Assembly (NCBI RefSeq): GCF_000511355.1 | Contig: NC_023136.1 | Span: 162,267 to 226,266 of the forward strand | Origin: Leisingera methylohalidivorans DSM 14336 | Lineage (GTDB): Bacteria > Pseudomonadota > Alphaproteobacteria > Rhodobacterales > Rhodobacteraceae | Length of the DNA stretch: 64,000 bases | Reading direction: 5' to 3' | In this document: one piece after another, positions 7,967-16,620 of the stretch | Position numbering within the stretch: position 1 is the first letter of the stretch | Layout: every line of letters starts with the position of its first letter | Position numbers and translations under genes: made by a program | The notes under the pieces: model-generated | What the model was told of the DNA's origin: nothing | Seen by the model: the letters and a program-made list of their open reading frames with translations, nothing else | The model's database searches: none

Positions 7967-9394
7967 TCAGATGCCTGCCTTTATCCCTTGAAAAGCCTCC
8001 TCCATGAGGTTCTCTGCCCGCTTCTGGCTGCCTGCAATTGCCGCCGCGTTAAACGAAGCACGCAGCGGGTGCGGCGGCGAAATTAGAACAATCCCTTCCC
8101 GTGACTGCCCGCGCCGGAACAAAAGGTCACCCAGGCTGCTGCACTGCAAGGAGACCTCATAGGGGGCCTCAAGTTCAAGATTTTCCTGCACAACAACGAT
8201 CCCCTCCGGACGCTGTCCCAGCAAATGGACTGCTGCGGCAAGCGGGATCGAAACACCGCTCCAGCGCCCGTTGCATTCGATCCAGTGGAGCTGATCATCC
8301 TCTGACGGGGTTTCCCTCAAAACCGCGTCCAGTGAACAAGGTCCAAAATAGCCTGCCTTTTGGAACATTGTGGCTAAGCGTAAGGCATCTCCTGCCAGCT
8401 TACCTTCCATTTCCCTGTCCAGGCTGGCGAACCTCGCTCCGACAAACTTGCCTTCATGCCCAACGACTCGCTGTTCGAATACGCCAAGGATTTCGGGCGG
8501 CCCCTCTTCGGCATGCGGCAGCCACATTTGCACCGAAGGGCTTTTCTTCACCCCGCTTTCCCAAACCCCGACAAGCACCGGGTAACCGCCGGCCCAGCCC
8601 GTTGCACGCAACTGCTGTTCCAGCTGGCCGCGAAGCCCGGCTGTGCCAAGGGCTTTAACCTGCGCTGCGCTGAACAGGATGTTTCCGGCTGCGCCCGCAC
8701 TGTCAGGCACTTTCACCACAACTTGTTCGGAATTTCTGGCGAGGCGGGCAATCTGCCCGGCGGCTGCGGCAGGACCAAAGGCAAATGCAGTCGGCGGAAC
8801 GGAGTCCTGCCCGGCAATCTCCCGCGCCACGTTCCAGAACCACAGCTTGTCATTGACCCGGCGCGAGATGCGCGGAGACGGGCCTGCAACATAGACCGGC
8901 AGTTGCGCAGCTGCCGCCAGGGCCTCGGCCAGCTGCCACAAATGCCCCGTCACCAGATAGGCATAAAGGGTAAGCGATCCCGCGGCTTCAAGCACCTCTT
9001 GCAGGTTTCTGAACAGGCGCGGATCGGACCAGCATTGCTTGGCCACCGAAGCCGGGTCAGCAGCGCGCGCTTCAAGGAAGCGGACTTGGCTGATGCCAAG
9101 GTATTCTGAAAGGTATGCCTCGAATTCCGGGCAGCGCTGCCGCACGACAACTATATCGCCGGGTTTGGCAAGCAGGGCCATTCGGTGGTCATGGAATCTG
9201 ACCATCGCAGGCGTGAACAGTGCGATGCCGACCTGGTCCCCTATGAACAAGGACGCACCCTTGCCCCGACCTTGCTGAACGCCTGGCCACAGGTCACGGG
9301 ACGAAACCAGCGCGGGCTCATCCCTGGTAAGCCTGTCTGCAATCCTGTCGATGGCTGATTGATCCCGCGCCTCCCGGGATTGAAACGGGTTCAA
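7967..9394 (-). CDS. Pre-ATP-grasp / ATP-grasp ligase-like protein
   Basis: A 475-residue protein with the two-part layout of pre-ATP-grasp ligases. Residues 1-200 form an alpha/beta pre-ATP-grasp region. The second half carries ATP-grasp features: the nucleotide-binding strand VVVKVPDSAGAAGNILF (about 215-245), and near residue 385 WIECNGRWSGVSIP, whose Glu and Asn are in the position of metal ligands. Relatives include the PGM1-type peptide ligases; the substrate is unknown. It is divergent from a class II glutamine amidotransferase with a 78-base gap, so the two may share a promoter region and a pathway. No signal peptide is visible. Confidence 0.65.
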   Translation of the reverse strand: MNPFQSREARDQSAIDRIADRLTRDEPALVSSRDLWPGVQQGRGKGASLFIGDQVGIALFTPAMVRFHDHRMALLAKPGDIVVVRQRCPEFEAYLSEYLGISQVRFLEARAADPASVAKQCWSDPRLFRNLQEVLEAAGSLTLYAYLVTGHLWQLAEALAAAAQLPVYVAGPSPRISRRVNDKLWFWNVAREIAGQDSVPPTAFAFGPAAAAGQIARLARNSEQVVVKVPDSAGAAGNILFSAAQVKALGTAGLRGQLEQQLRATGWAGGYPVLVGVWESGVKKSPSVQMWLPHAEEGPPEILGVFEQRVVGHEGKFVGARFASLDREMEGKLAGDALRLATMFQKAGYFGPCSLDAVLRETPSEDDQLHWIECNGRWSGVSIPLAAAVHLLGQRPEGIVVVQENLELEAPYEVSLQCSSLGDLLFRRGQSREGIVLISPPHPLRASFNAAAIAGSQKRAENLMEEAFQGIKAGI

Positions 9395-9472
9395 AACGGC
9401 CCCCTGCTTTACGGCCTAGCGTGCTGGGCATAGTATCACAGTATTCGCTGACCCGACCTGACCGGAAAAATT

Positions 9473-10297
9473 ATGTGCCGTCTCTATGCCATGCACGCCA
9501 ATGAGCCGACCCGGGTCGAATGCGGCCTGGTCAAGGCTCAGAACGCGCTCATGGCGCAAAGCCAGGGCGACATGGAGGGCATGATGCACGGCCACGGCTG
9601 GGGGGTTGCAGACTATCCCGACGGTGTTCCTGTCATAGAGAAACAGACATGGGCTGCCTATCATGGCGAGCATTTTGCTAAGGCGGCCGCGCGCGTGTAC
9701 GCCCGCACCGCGGTTGCCCATGTCCGCAAGGCCACTGTCGGAACCACGAGCGTTGAAAACACCCATCCGTTCCATCACGGGCGCTGGATCTTTGCGCATA
9801 ACGGCACCATTCCGAATTTCGAACAGATCCGCTTCCGCCTGCTGGAGCGCATGGACCCGCTGCACAGGTCCGAAATTCAGGGCCAGACCGACAGCGAACA
9901 CGTCTTTCGCTACCTGCTGAGCCTGTTCCTGCACCATCCCGAAAAAGGGCTGCTGGAAACCGTGCATCACGGGCTCAGCCAAATTACCGCCTGGTGCGCG
10001 GAAATGGACCCCGCCCGCCCGGTTGGATTGAACATTGTTCTAACTGACGGACAGAACCTGGTCGGATCCCGGCTCAACCGCACGCTCTTTCACCTCAGCC
10101 GCGAGCATCTCCACACCTGTACTGTCTGTGGTGAAACGCACGTCAAGCACAGCCACAGCACCCCCTACAAGTCGGTGGAGGTGGCCTCGGAGCCTGTCAC
10201 CTTTGATGAGGACTGGAAGGAGGTGCCCAATGGCGTAGTGTTCCATGCAACAGAGGGTTTCCGCCTGGAAATGCGGGCGCTGTCCGACGGCGCCTGA
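9473..10297 (+). CDS. Class II glutamine amidotransferase
   Basis: A 274-residue Ntn-type amidotransferase. The start MCRLYAMHANEP exposes the catalytic Cys2. HGHGWGVADY and HVRKATVG follow (substrate-binding Arg), then HPFHHGRWIFAHNGTI (the Asn and Gly of the oxyanion hole) and QTDSEHVFRYLL. It belongs to the YafJ/EgtC-like stand-alone group. Glutamine hydrolysis is well supported; the acceptor is unknown. A CTVCGETH segment near residue 220 could bind a metal. The divergent ATP-grasp gene is the natural candidate partner. Confidence 0.85.
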   Translation: MCRLYAMHANEPTRVECGLVKAQNALMAQSQGDMEGMMHGHGWGVADYPDGVPVIEKQTWAAYHGEHFAKAAARVYARTAVAHVRKATVGTTSVENTHPFHHGRWIFAHNGTIPNFEQIRFRLLERMDPLHRSEIQGQTDSEHVFRYLLSLFLHHPEKGLLETVHHGLSQITAWCAEMDPARPVGLNIVLTDGQNLVGSRLNRTLFHLSREHLHTCTVCGETHVKHSHSTPYKSVEVASEPVTFDEDWKEVPNGVVFHATEGFRLEMRALSDGA

Positions 10298-10380
10298 TCA
10301 ACCCCGGCGGATCAACCGGGACGCCGCTTCGGAACCCAATGCCGGCTCACATGTAATCGGCGGCCCCGTCTCGGCAAGGT

Positions 10381-10421
10381 CTTCTGCCTTATACTCGGCA
10401 GAAGCATTCTGTCGACAGAAT
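10381..10421. promoter_or_regulatory. Two adjacent palindromes upstream of the Crp/Fnr gene
   Basis: CTTCTGCC (10381-10388) pairs with GGCAGAAG (10397-10404). Directly after it lies a perfect 16-base palindrome, ATTCTGTCGACAGAAT (10406-10421). They are about 115 bases upstream of the chosen start at 10535. They could end transcription of the amidotransferase gene or act as an operator for the regulator. Confidence 0.45.
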
Positions 10422-10534
10422 CGATCTGCGCGAGTAACTTGGCAGATGAAGAACGAAATTCAGATGCTCTAGCTCCGTTCAGTACGGTACTCATTCCATC
10501 TTCCGTATTGTCATATCAGACAAGGAAGATTTCT

Positions 10535-11287
10535 GTGACTAGTCAAGTTTTGATCCCCTCTCAGTCTGCCAAAATCACCGCTCTGCGCATCGGGGCCATG
10601 AATTTCGACGTCAGCGACACAATGCTGAACAGCTTCCGAACAAACGTCCAGCACATTCCAGCTAACAAATTCCTGCTCCAGGACGGCGAGGACGGCGGCA
10701 AGATCATCGTCGTGATCGACGGCTGGCTTTCAACGTCCAAAACGTCCTTGCATGGTGAGGTGCAACTGATCGATTTCGTCTTGACCGGGGATGTTGCCGA
10801 TCCGACCGCCGCAGACGGAAAAACGGCCGGGTTGGATGTTGAGGCCGTAACGGATGCTCTGGTGTGCATCATCCCGTTGACGATATGGCACACGATGCTT
10901 GCTGCATCCCCCAAGTTGGCGCGGGCAAATGAACATGTTCAGGCAGCCGAGCGTGCCAGACTGTCCGAACGCATGCTGCGTCTGGGCCGCGGCAGTGCAG
11001 AAAGCCGCATCGCATATGCGCTGATCGAGCTTAGCCTGCGGCTAAGACCGCTTGGGCTGTTGGAAAATGTCTCTTTCCACCTGCCTCTGACCCAACGGCA
11101 CATCGGCGATTTCACCGGCCTTACGGCGGTCCACGTTTGCCGGACCTTGCGCCGCTTTGTCAGAAACGGAGTGGTTGAAACAGCAGATCACATGGATATC
11201 CGGATAAACGACCTCAAAGCCCTGTCTGAAATTGCCGGCGTGGAACCTGCCCGTCTCGCCGCCGAGATAACGCCGGTTCCTGACTAA
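10535..11287 (+). CDS. Crp/Fnr-family transcriptional regulator
   Basis: A 250-residue regulator. The GTG at 10535 has AAGGAAG 6 bases upstream and is preferred over the long frame from 10439; ATG 10598 is the other option. Residues about 20-150 form a cNMP-binding-like beta-barrel (FLLQDGEDGGKIIVVIDGW). The C-terminus has a Crp-type helix-turn-helix (PLTQRHIGDFTGLTAVHVCRTLRRF). No N-terminal cysteine cluster is present, so it is not a classical oxygen-sensing FNR. Its ligand is unknown. It sits amid genes with FNR-like boxes but need not be their regulator. Confidence 0.8.
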   Translation: MTSQVLIPSQSAKITALRIGAMNFDVSDTMLNSFRTNVQHIPANKFLLQDGEDGGKIIVVIDGWLSTSKTSLHGEVQLIDFVLTGDVADPTAADGKTAGLDVEAVTDALVCIIPLTIWHTMLAASPKLARANEHVQAAERARLSERMLRLGRGSAESRIAYALIELSLRLRPLGLLENVSFHLPLTQRHIGDFTGLTAVHVCRTLRRFVRNGVVETADHMDIRINDLKALSEIAGVEPARLAAEITPVPD

Positions 11288-11700
11288 CGGTATTCGGCGA
11301 TCTCTCCCAATGTTTCACCGGCAAGCTGTTCCGAAGCATGCACTGCAATATCCGTAACAGATAAGAGGCCCGCCAGCCGCCCCTGGTCGTCCAGCACCGG
11401 CAGCCGGCGGACCTGATGATCCCCCATAAGGGCTGCTGCCGCCTCGATTGAGTCTGTGGCACGGCAGAAAATCACGCCGGCATTCATGACACGGGCAATG
11501 GTCAGCCCATTCAACGCGCTTTCCTGTCCCGCCAGTGCCAGGGCAAGATCCCGGTCAGTGAAAATGCCGACAATCCGTTCGTCTTCTGCAACCGGCAGCA
11601 CGCCAATGCCAAGGCTTCGCATTTGCTCTGCCGCGCTGGCCACACTGTCCTGACGGCGGGCAAACCGAACAGGCACAGACATGATATCTTGTACAATCAT
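11284..11700 (-). CDS. CBS-domain pair protein
   Basis: A 138-residue protein made of two CBS motifs. CBS1 is about 5-60 (VQDIMSVPVRFARRQDS through VGIFTDRDLA) and CBS2 about 68-125 (ARVMNAGVIFCRATDS through LAGLLSVTDIA). The second of two in-frame ATGs (11700) is 8 bases from an AAAGG site, against 2 for the first, so it is chosen. It overlaps the end of the convergent Crp/Fnr gene by 4 bases. Such stand-alone CBS proteins bind adenine nucleotides; the target is unknown. Confidence 0.85.
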   Translation of the reverse strand: MIVQDIMSVPVRFARRQDSVASAAEQMRSLGIGVLPVAEDERIVGIFTDRDLALALAGQESALNGLTIARVMNAGVIFCRATDSIEAAAALMGDHQVRRLPVLDDQGRLAGLLSVTDIAVHASEQLAGETLGEIAEYR

Positions 11701-11772
11701 TTGCATATCCTTTCTAGACCGCCTTCGGCCAGACCGTAACCCGCTGCTCGCCAGTTGCTTGCAGCGGGGGCG

Positions 11773-12327
11773 TCAGGACGCAGTTTTGACCTCTACCTTT
11801 TTGCTAGATTTCCGAGCTTCCGGCTTCTTGGGAAGGTGGACGGTCAACACCCCGTTCTTAAAGGTTGCACTAATCTTGTCGCGATCTATGTCCTCCGGTA
11901 TCCGGATGGAGCGTTTAAAAGACCCGAAGCGCCGTTCACTCAGATAATAGTCGCCGTCCTTTTCGCCCTCCTCGCGATCTTCCTTCTTTTCACCGCGCAA
12001 GGTCAGCATGCCATCGCTCACACGGAGGTCGATGTCATCTTCGGAAAGCCCGGGCAGTTCGGCGCACAGTTTGACTTCGTCTTCCTTGTCGGCCACGTCC
12101 AGCGCGGGTGTTTTCCATGAAAACTCCGGCAAGGTACTGCGGAACGGGCGGCCCAGCCCTTTTCTGCGACGGCGCAGCGGAGCAAAAATGCTGCCGGTAT
12201 GCAGGTCATCAAGCAGGTCATCAATCTCGTCGCGGATATTCCAAAGCGGACCCCAGGTGCGTTCGGCTATCGCGGCTTCCTCGCTGTCAGCGGTTTCATT
12301 GGGGGTTTCTTCCGGTTTGCCGGTCAT
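11773..12327 (-). CDS. Small heat-shock protein, Hsp20/alpha-crystallin family
   Basis: A 184-residue protein with an acidic, variable N-terminus. The alpha-crystallin domain spans about residues 70-165: PALDVADKEDEVKLCAELPG, a long acidic loop, YYLSERRFGSFKRSIRIPED and ATFKNGVLTVHLPK. The C-terminal tail is lysine-rich. It acts as an ATP-independent holdase. It is divergent from the universal stress protein gene at 12627. A weak FNR-like site lies 72 bases upstream (12399-12412). Confidence 0.9.
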   Translation of the reverse strand: MTGKPEETPNETADSEEAAIAERTWGPLWNIRDEIDDLLDDLHTGSIFAPLRRRRKGLGRPFRSTLPEFSWKTPALDVADKEDEVKLCAELPGLSEDDIDLRVSDGMLTLRGEKKEDREEGEKDGDYYLSERRFGSFKRSIRIPEDIDRDKISATFKNGVLTVHLPKKPEARKSSKKVEVKTAS

Positions 12328-12626
12328 CGTTCAGCCTCCATCTGGCAAAGAGTGAATCGCTATACCGAGTATCCTCACCCGGTCCGGCTCTCTCTGCATT
12401 AACCAGCGTCAACTCTTCCTGCTGTCAAAGGTCACGAACCGGTCGCCTGCCCTGCCGCTCACGCCTGCATTGATCGGGGTCAAAACCCGCAGCTGGAAAT
12501 TCTGTTAGCTGTGTTAGGGTGAAACTGACGCGAAAGGCTTGGAAAAACACAGACCGTGCATTTCACCTGGTCAGACAGGATGCCCGCGATTCAGTGCATT
12601 GAGTATCAAGAAGGGGGCCGCGAACC
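12328..12626. promoter_or_regulatory. Divergent promoter region between hsp20 and usp
   Basis: 299 bases without a gene. TTGAC-GCTG-GTTAA (minus strand, 12399-12412) resembles an FNR half-site pair at seven of ten positions and lies at a plausible distance from hsp20. No clear box is seen near the usp start; only GAAGGGGG, a likely ribosome site, precedes it. Confidence 0.35.
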
Positions 12627-13469
12627 ATGAGCTTCAAATCAATACTTGCCTGCCTTACCTCGGAATCCGCTGCCAGCCGCCTGTTGCCGGCATCTTGTGA
12701 ATTGGCCCGGCGGTTTGACGCCCACCTGACCGGGCTTCACACGCGGGAAGCGTTTGTCCCTTACACCGGAATCGCAATTGCAGCCGATGACATCACCTTC
12801 GGGGAATTCTATAAACGTGTATCCGATGAAGACCGCGAAATAGAAAAGCTGTTTGATGCGGCAACGGATCAGGCCGGCTGCTCGGCGGAATGGCGCACGC
12901 GCGCCGCCCGCTCGCCTGATGCTGCTGACGAGATGCTGCAGTCAGCGATACGGTCCGATCTGGTACTGACTCTTCTGCCCGGTCAGCAGAAGGAACGCTT
13001 TGACCACAGGGGGTTCCGCGACGAACTCATCGTCAACAGCGGCCGGCCGGTACTGCTCCTCCCGGATGATTGGGGCAGCAAAGAAATCGGAACCCGTGTT
13101 CTGGCCGCCTGGAACGGTACCCGAGAATCGGCCCGCGCCATCCATGAAGGGCTGCCATTTCTGCAGCAGGCGGAGTTCATTGAAATTCTGACCATCGAAG
13201 AACCCCGGCGCCAGTCAATGGACTACAGCACCGAAGGACACGAGATTGCGCGCGTCCTGTCCCGTCACGGCGTGACGGCAGAGGTGCGGCATGTTCCGGC
13301 GGGAACACATGGTGCGGGCACCCGGATTCTGATGGAGGCCGCCAGCCAGGAATGCGACCTTGTGATCATGGGGGGCTACGGCCATTCCAAATTGCACCGT
13401 ATCGTTTTTGGCGATGTTACGGCCTTCGTGCTGCGGGAATTGCGCATCCCGGTCCTGATGACAGGCTGA
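12627..13469 (+). CDS. Universal stress protein, tandem UspA domains
   Basis: A 280-residue paralogue of the Usp at 1439. The first half (1-145) is degenerate. The second half has VLAAWNGTRESARAI and the ATP-type motif MGGYGHSKLHRIVFGDVT, with RELRIPVLM at the end. It is directly followed, one base after the stop, by a cation exchanger gene, so the two are probably co-transcribed. Confidence 0.9.
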   Translation: MSFKSILACLTSESAASRLLPASCELARRFDAHLTGLHTREAFVPYTGIAIAADDITFGEFYKRVSDEDREIEKLFDAATDQAGCSAEWRTRAARSPDAADEMLQSAIRSDLVLTLLPGQQKERFDHRGFRDELIVNSGRPVLLLPDDWGSKEIGTRVLAAWNGTRESARAIHEGLPFLQQAEFIEILTIEEPRRQSMDYSTEGHEIARVLSRHGVTAEVRHVPAGTHGAGTRILMEAASQECDLVIMGGYGHSKLHRIVFGDVTAFVLRELRIPVLMTG

Positions 13470-13470
13470 C

Positions 13471-14535
13471 TTGGCACGGCAAATGTTCAATCCCGAAGCC
13501 TTGCCGATTTACACCCTTGCCGCGGTCTTTGCCGTCGCATCAGCGCTGATCTGGTTTGCCGGAACCCGCTTGGCCCTGGCAGGGGATGAAATTTCCGAGC
13601 GGTTTGGTCTGGCCAAGGAATTTGTGGGGCTTCTTTTCCTGGCGACCGTGACGGAGCTGCCAGAGATCGTCACAACGGTAACCGCGGCACAAGTGAACAA
13701 TGCCGAGCTGGTTCTGGGTAATATGTTCGGCGGGATCACCATGCAGACCGCAATCCTGGCCGTTGCCGACATTTTTGCAGTCCGCTACGCGCTGACGTCC
13801 TGGCCCCGGAAACCGAACCATGCGCTTCTTGCGGTCCTCCTGATCGCGCTTCTGAGCCTTTTGCTGTGTGTCACTTTTCTGGGCGACATAAGCCTGGGAC
13901 CGGGCATCGGACTGGGCGCCATCCTGCTGGCGTCCGGCTTTCCGCTGGTTATCTACCTGTTGCGCGTCTTCGACCGGAAAACCACCTGGGCGCCTGTCGA
14001 TCTTCCGGACGAGCAGGAACGCCGCAAGACGCTGCGCGCCCATTTGCGCGAGCCGGACGAGGCCAGCAATTCTGTGCTGCTCCTCCGCTCCGCAGTTTAC
14101 AGCCTGCTGATTGTCGCAGGCGGTGTCGCATTGGCCATCAGTGCCGATCTCCTTGCCGAGCGAACGCAACTGGGGGCGTCCTTTGTCGGTGTGACCCTGC
14201 TGGCCGCCGCGACATCGCTGCCGGAACTTAGTACAACGCTGGCGGCTGCCCGCATAGGCGCTTATACGATGGCAATCTCCAACATCTTCGGCAGCAATCT
14301 GATCATGCTGGCCCTGCTGCTGCCGGCCGACATCGCCTACCGGGGCGGCCCGATCCTGAACCACGCAACCACCGGTGCCCAGCTCAGCATCGCCGCGGGG
14401 ATCCTGGTCACCGCAATCTACGTCGCCGGCCTGCTGATCCGCCGGACCCCCAGGATATTCGGCGCGGGCCTCGATTCCTGGCTGGTTCTTGCAGTCTACT
14501 TCGGCTCGATCGCCGCCTTATACCATATCGGCTGA
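13471..14535 (+). CDS. Sodium/calcium exchanger (CaCA family) membrane protein
   Basis: A 354-residue integral membrane protein with about ten hydrophobic segments in two homologous halves. The alpha-repeats are clear: ATVTELPEIVTTV with GNMFGGITMQT in the first half, and AAATSLPELSTTL with SNIFGSNLIML in the second. The acidic residues of these motifs bind the cation. A hydrophilic loop (about 165-200) separates the halves. The start is TTG 13471 or ATG 13483; neither has a strong ribosome site, consistent with translational coupling to usp. The transported ion is inferred as Ca2+ or a similar cation. Confidence 0.8.
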   Translation: MARQMFNPEALPIYTLAAVFAVASALIWFAGTRLALAGDEISERFGLAKEFVGLLFLATVTELPEIVTTVTAAQVNNAELVLGNMFGGITMQTAILAVADIFAVRYALTSWPRKPNHALLAVLLIALLSLLLCVTFLGDISLGPGIGLGAILLASGFPLVIYLLRVFDRKTTWAPVDLPDEQERRKTLRAHLREPDEASNSVLLLRSAVYSLLIVAGGVALAISADLLAERTQLGASFVGVTLLAAATSLPELSTTLAAARIGAYTMAISNIFGSNLIMLALLLPADIAYRGGPILNHATTGAQLSIAAGILVTAIYVAGLLIRRTPRIFGAGLDSWLVLAVYFGSIAALYHIG

Positions 14536-14578
14536 CCCATGCGCCGCGCGCTGACGCCCGGCGCCGCCGTTTCCCGGT

Positions 14579-15025
14579 TCAGACCGGCTCGGATTGCACA
14601 GGCTTGGTTGCTTTGTTAGTGATCTTCACCGCTTCTTCTGCCGCTTCCCCTACCGCCTCAGCTTCCGTTTTACTTGCATAGCTGGCGCAGCGGGACATCA
14701 TGCCGAACCATTCCCGGCCATCTTCGGCGATGCGCTCTGCCGAATGGCGCCGCCACTCGGAAAAAGCTTCCATCGCGGCGGCCGGTTCCAGTGGTTCGCC
14801 CGAGACAGCAGTACGGGCCGCATCCAGCGCGGTGCGGGTCGCTTCATGCCGCCGCTCGAACCAATGCCGGGCGAACAACTCCGCTTCATCCAGAATTCTT
14901 TCCTGAACATTCCAGAATTGCTCAACCTGCGGTTTGAACATCGGATTGAACAGCAAGGTGCTCTGCAATGGCTTCAGCGCTTCCGCCAAAAGCCCCGGAG
15001 TTCTGTCTGTTGCATTCTCAGCCAT
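14579..15025 (-). CDS. Phasin-like protein
   Basis: A 148-residue, almost entirely helical acidic protein. It has NPMFKPQVEQFWNVQERILDEAELFARHWFERRHEATRTALDAA and a second amphipathic helix with EAFSEWRRHSAERIAEDGREWF, a pattern typical of phasins that coat polyhydroxyalkanoate granules. The C-terminal tail is Ala/Glu/Lys rich. No PHA synthase is nearby, so the role is tentative. A TTGAT-N4-ATTAA box lies about 66 bases upstream. Confidence 0.6.
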   Translation of the reverse strand: MAENATDRTPGLLAEALKPLQSTLLFNPMFKPQVEQFWNVQERILDEAELFARHWFERRHEATRTALDAARTAVSGEPLEPAAAMEAFSEWRRHSAERIAEDGREWFGMMSRCASYASKTEAEAVGEAAEEAVKITNKATKPVQSEPV

Positions 15026-15090
15026 CTGTGCCTCTCCTCTTAAAGATTTTCACTTCCGGTTTATTGTCCCACCTGCCCGGAGGGCCTGCC

Positions 15091-15104
15091 TTAATGAAAA
15101 TCAA
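15091..15104 (-). promoter_or_regulatory. Candidate FNR-type box upstream of the phasin-like gene
   Basis: On the minus strand it reads TTGAT-TTTC-ATTAA, nine of ten consensus positions, 66 bases before the start at 15025. Confidence 0.45.
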
Positions 15105-15649
15105 TTCACTCTGGATTTCCTCACCGCAGGCTATGATCCGGCGGATATCTGCTTAGCAGGTCGCTGAAATAGTCTCTGAGCCGGAACGCTGTCCTGCCAT
15201 CAGGGCTAGTTCGTGTGATCACCATGTCTTTCGGCTCGTTCGACGTTCGCGCCAGGTGCCGTTCTCCCGCGTCACGCGGTCAGCAACCGGGGCAGTCTTG
15301 CGAGGTTGTTCGCCGCCATAGTCAGGATGAACCGCGAACGGACACGCTCGACACCGCGATACAGGGTTTGGGCCATGCCTCCGACTGTCTTGGCCCAGCC
15401 AAACGGTTCCTCGATCCTCTTGCGGTGCTTCTGTGACAGGGCGTAGCCTTCATGCCGGGTGGTTCGGCCATCGATCGCGGAGTATCTCGATTTCTGGGCG
15501 ACATGGGGCGTGACGCAGGCTTGGCGCGGGTCGGAAACGAACCCGGAGGCGTCATAGCCCTTGTCGGCGGCCAGCGTCAGTTGCCGGGTTGATCCAGGGG
15601 AATGGCGATGGATCATGTCCAGAGCGGCCTTGCGTTCGGCATGACCGTC

Positions 15650-15689
15650 CATTGCCCGGCAGGCGCATGCACAGCATGCTGCCGAGAGG
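15650..15689 (+). repeat. Short hairpin insert, copy C (in IS5-type transposase)
   Basis: A 40-bp insert with ends CATTGCCCGGCAG and CCGAGAGG; GCATGC arms flank the loop ACA. Its removal rejoins the transposase as LTQA-DGHAERK. The 3' tail matches copy A. Confidence 0.75.
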
Positions 15690-16107
15690 GGCCTGGGTCA
15701 GGTCGCCCTGCACGACCAGGCCCGAGCGGTTCTCCATCAGCGCATGCCCGATGAAGCACAGCATGGCCCCGGTGCCGGGGGATTTCTTGTAGAGCCGTGC
15801 GTCCGGATCGGTGGCCGATACGTGGGTGGCGTTGGAGCGCTTCTCGCCCTTGAAGTCGACCTCGGCATTGCGGCGGCGGTGGGAATTGCGGGGCATCGGA
15901 TCGGTCTCGGCGGGGCTATCGGAAGGCTCGGTTTCGGGGGTGGTGTCCGGGGCGGGCGGATCACCCGGCCCATCATCGGCAGGCGGACTGGCCTCTGCCT
16001 TCGGCTGGAAACTCTTCATCGACGCCCAGGCCTTCACCAAGGTGCCATCCACAGAGAAATGCTCGTCCGACAGCAGCGGCGCAACCTCGCGGTGGGCGAG
16101 GATCGCC

Positions 16108-16145
16108 CCTCTCATCGTTTGCAAGCAAGCGACTTCCGGGCAGTG
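16108..16145 (-). repeat. Short hairpin insert, copy B (in IS5-type transposase)
   Basis: On the minus strand it is a 38-bp insert with ends CACTGCCCGGAAG and TGAGAGG. Arms TCGCTTGC and GCAAACGA enclose the loop TT. Removal rejoins the protein as SRKVMS-AILAHRE. Layout and loop are the same as copy D. Confidence 0.75.
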
Positions 16146-16620
16146 GACATCACCTTGCGCGACATCTCGGTCGTCAGCAGCCGGTCGCGGTTCTTCGTGA
16201 ACACGGTCGGAACCCATACCTGATCATCGATCCCGAGGCCGGCAAACCAGCGGAACATCAGATTGTAGTTCAGCTGCTCCATGAGCTGCCGCTCGGATCG
16301 GATCGAAAACAGGATCTGGAGCAAGCTCGCACGGATCAGCCGCTCCGGCGGGATCGAAGGGCGGCCGAAATCGGTGTAGAGCGCCTCGAATTCAGCATCG
16401 AGACTGGCGAGCGCGTCATTGACCACCTGTCTGATCTTGCGCAGCGGGTGTCTCGGCGGGATGCGCTCTTCCAGATCCACGTAGCTGAACAGCGACCCGC
16501 TCGTCTCGTCCGTCCCGCGCATCATCACCCCCGCCGTTACCCTGCAGAAGGTGAATCATGTTCTCAAACCGCTGTCGAGGCGGAACTATTTCAGCAGCCT
16601 GTTAGAGGAACCGGAAAGGC

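Larger units (their letters stand above)
15272..16528 (-). pseudogene. IS5-type transposase broken by two short hairpin inserts
   Basis: Segment 1 (from 16528) runs RGTDETSGSLFSYVDLEERI, LFSIRSERQLMEQL and FTKNRDRLLTTEMSRKVMS. A 38-bp insert (16108-16145) follows. Segment 2 has AILAHREVAPLLSDEHFSVDGTLVKAWASMKSF, which includes the first catalytic Asp, up to a 40-bp insert (15650-15689). Segment 3 gives DGHAERKAALDMIHRHSPG, LTLAADKGYD and KRIEEPFGWAKTVGG. Taking out 38 and 40 bases rebuilds a continuous protein of about 390 residues. With both inserts present, segments 1 and 3 share a frame but segment 2 does not. Confidence 0.85.
15157..16601 (-). mobile_element. IS5/IS1182-type element with TTAG target duplication
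   Basis: Termini CAGGTCGCTGAAATAGT (15157) and, reversed, CAGGCTGCTGAAATAGT (16601) are inverted repeats. TTAG occurs immediately outside both ends (15153-15156 and 16602-16605), a 4-bp target duplication. The element is 1445 bp long and carries one transposase gene on the minus strand, broken at two places by hairpin inserts. It separates the phasin-like gene from the acp end of the dehydrogenase operon. Confidence 0.85.

Noticed and set aside
10598..11287. Start of the Crp/Fnr regulator at ATG 10598
   Set aside because: GTG 10535 has a better AAGGAAG site at correct distance; the ATG remains possible.
12399..12412. FNR box for hsp20
   Set aside because: TTGAC-GCTG-GTTAA matches only seven of ten positions; kept as a weak note, not counted in the regulon.
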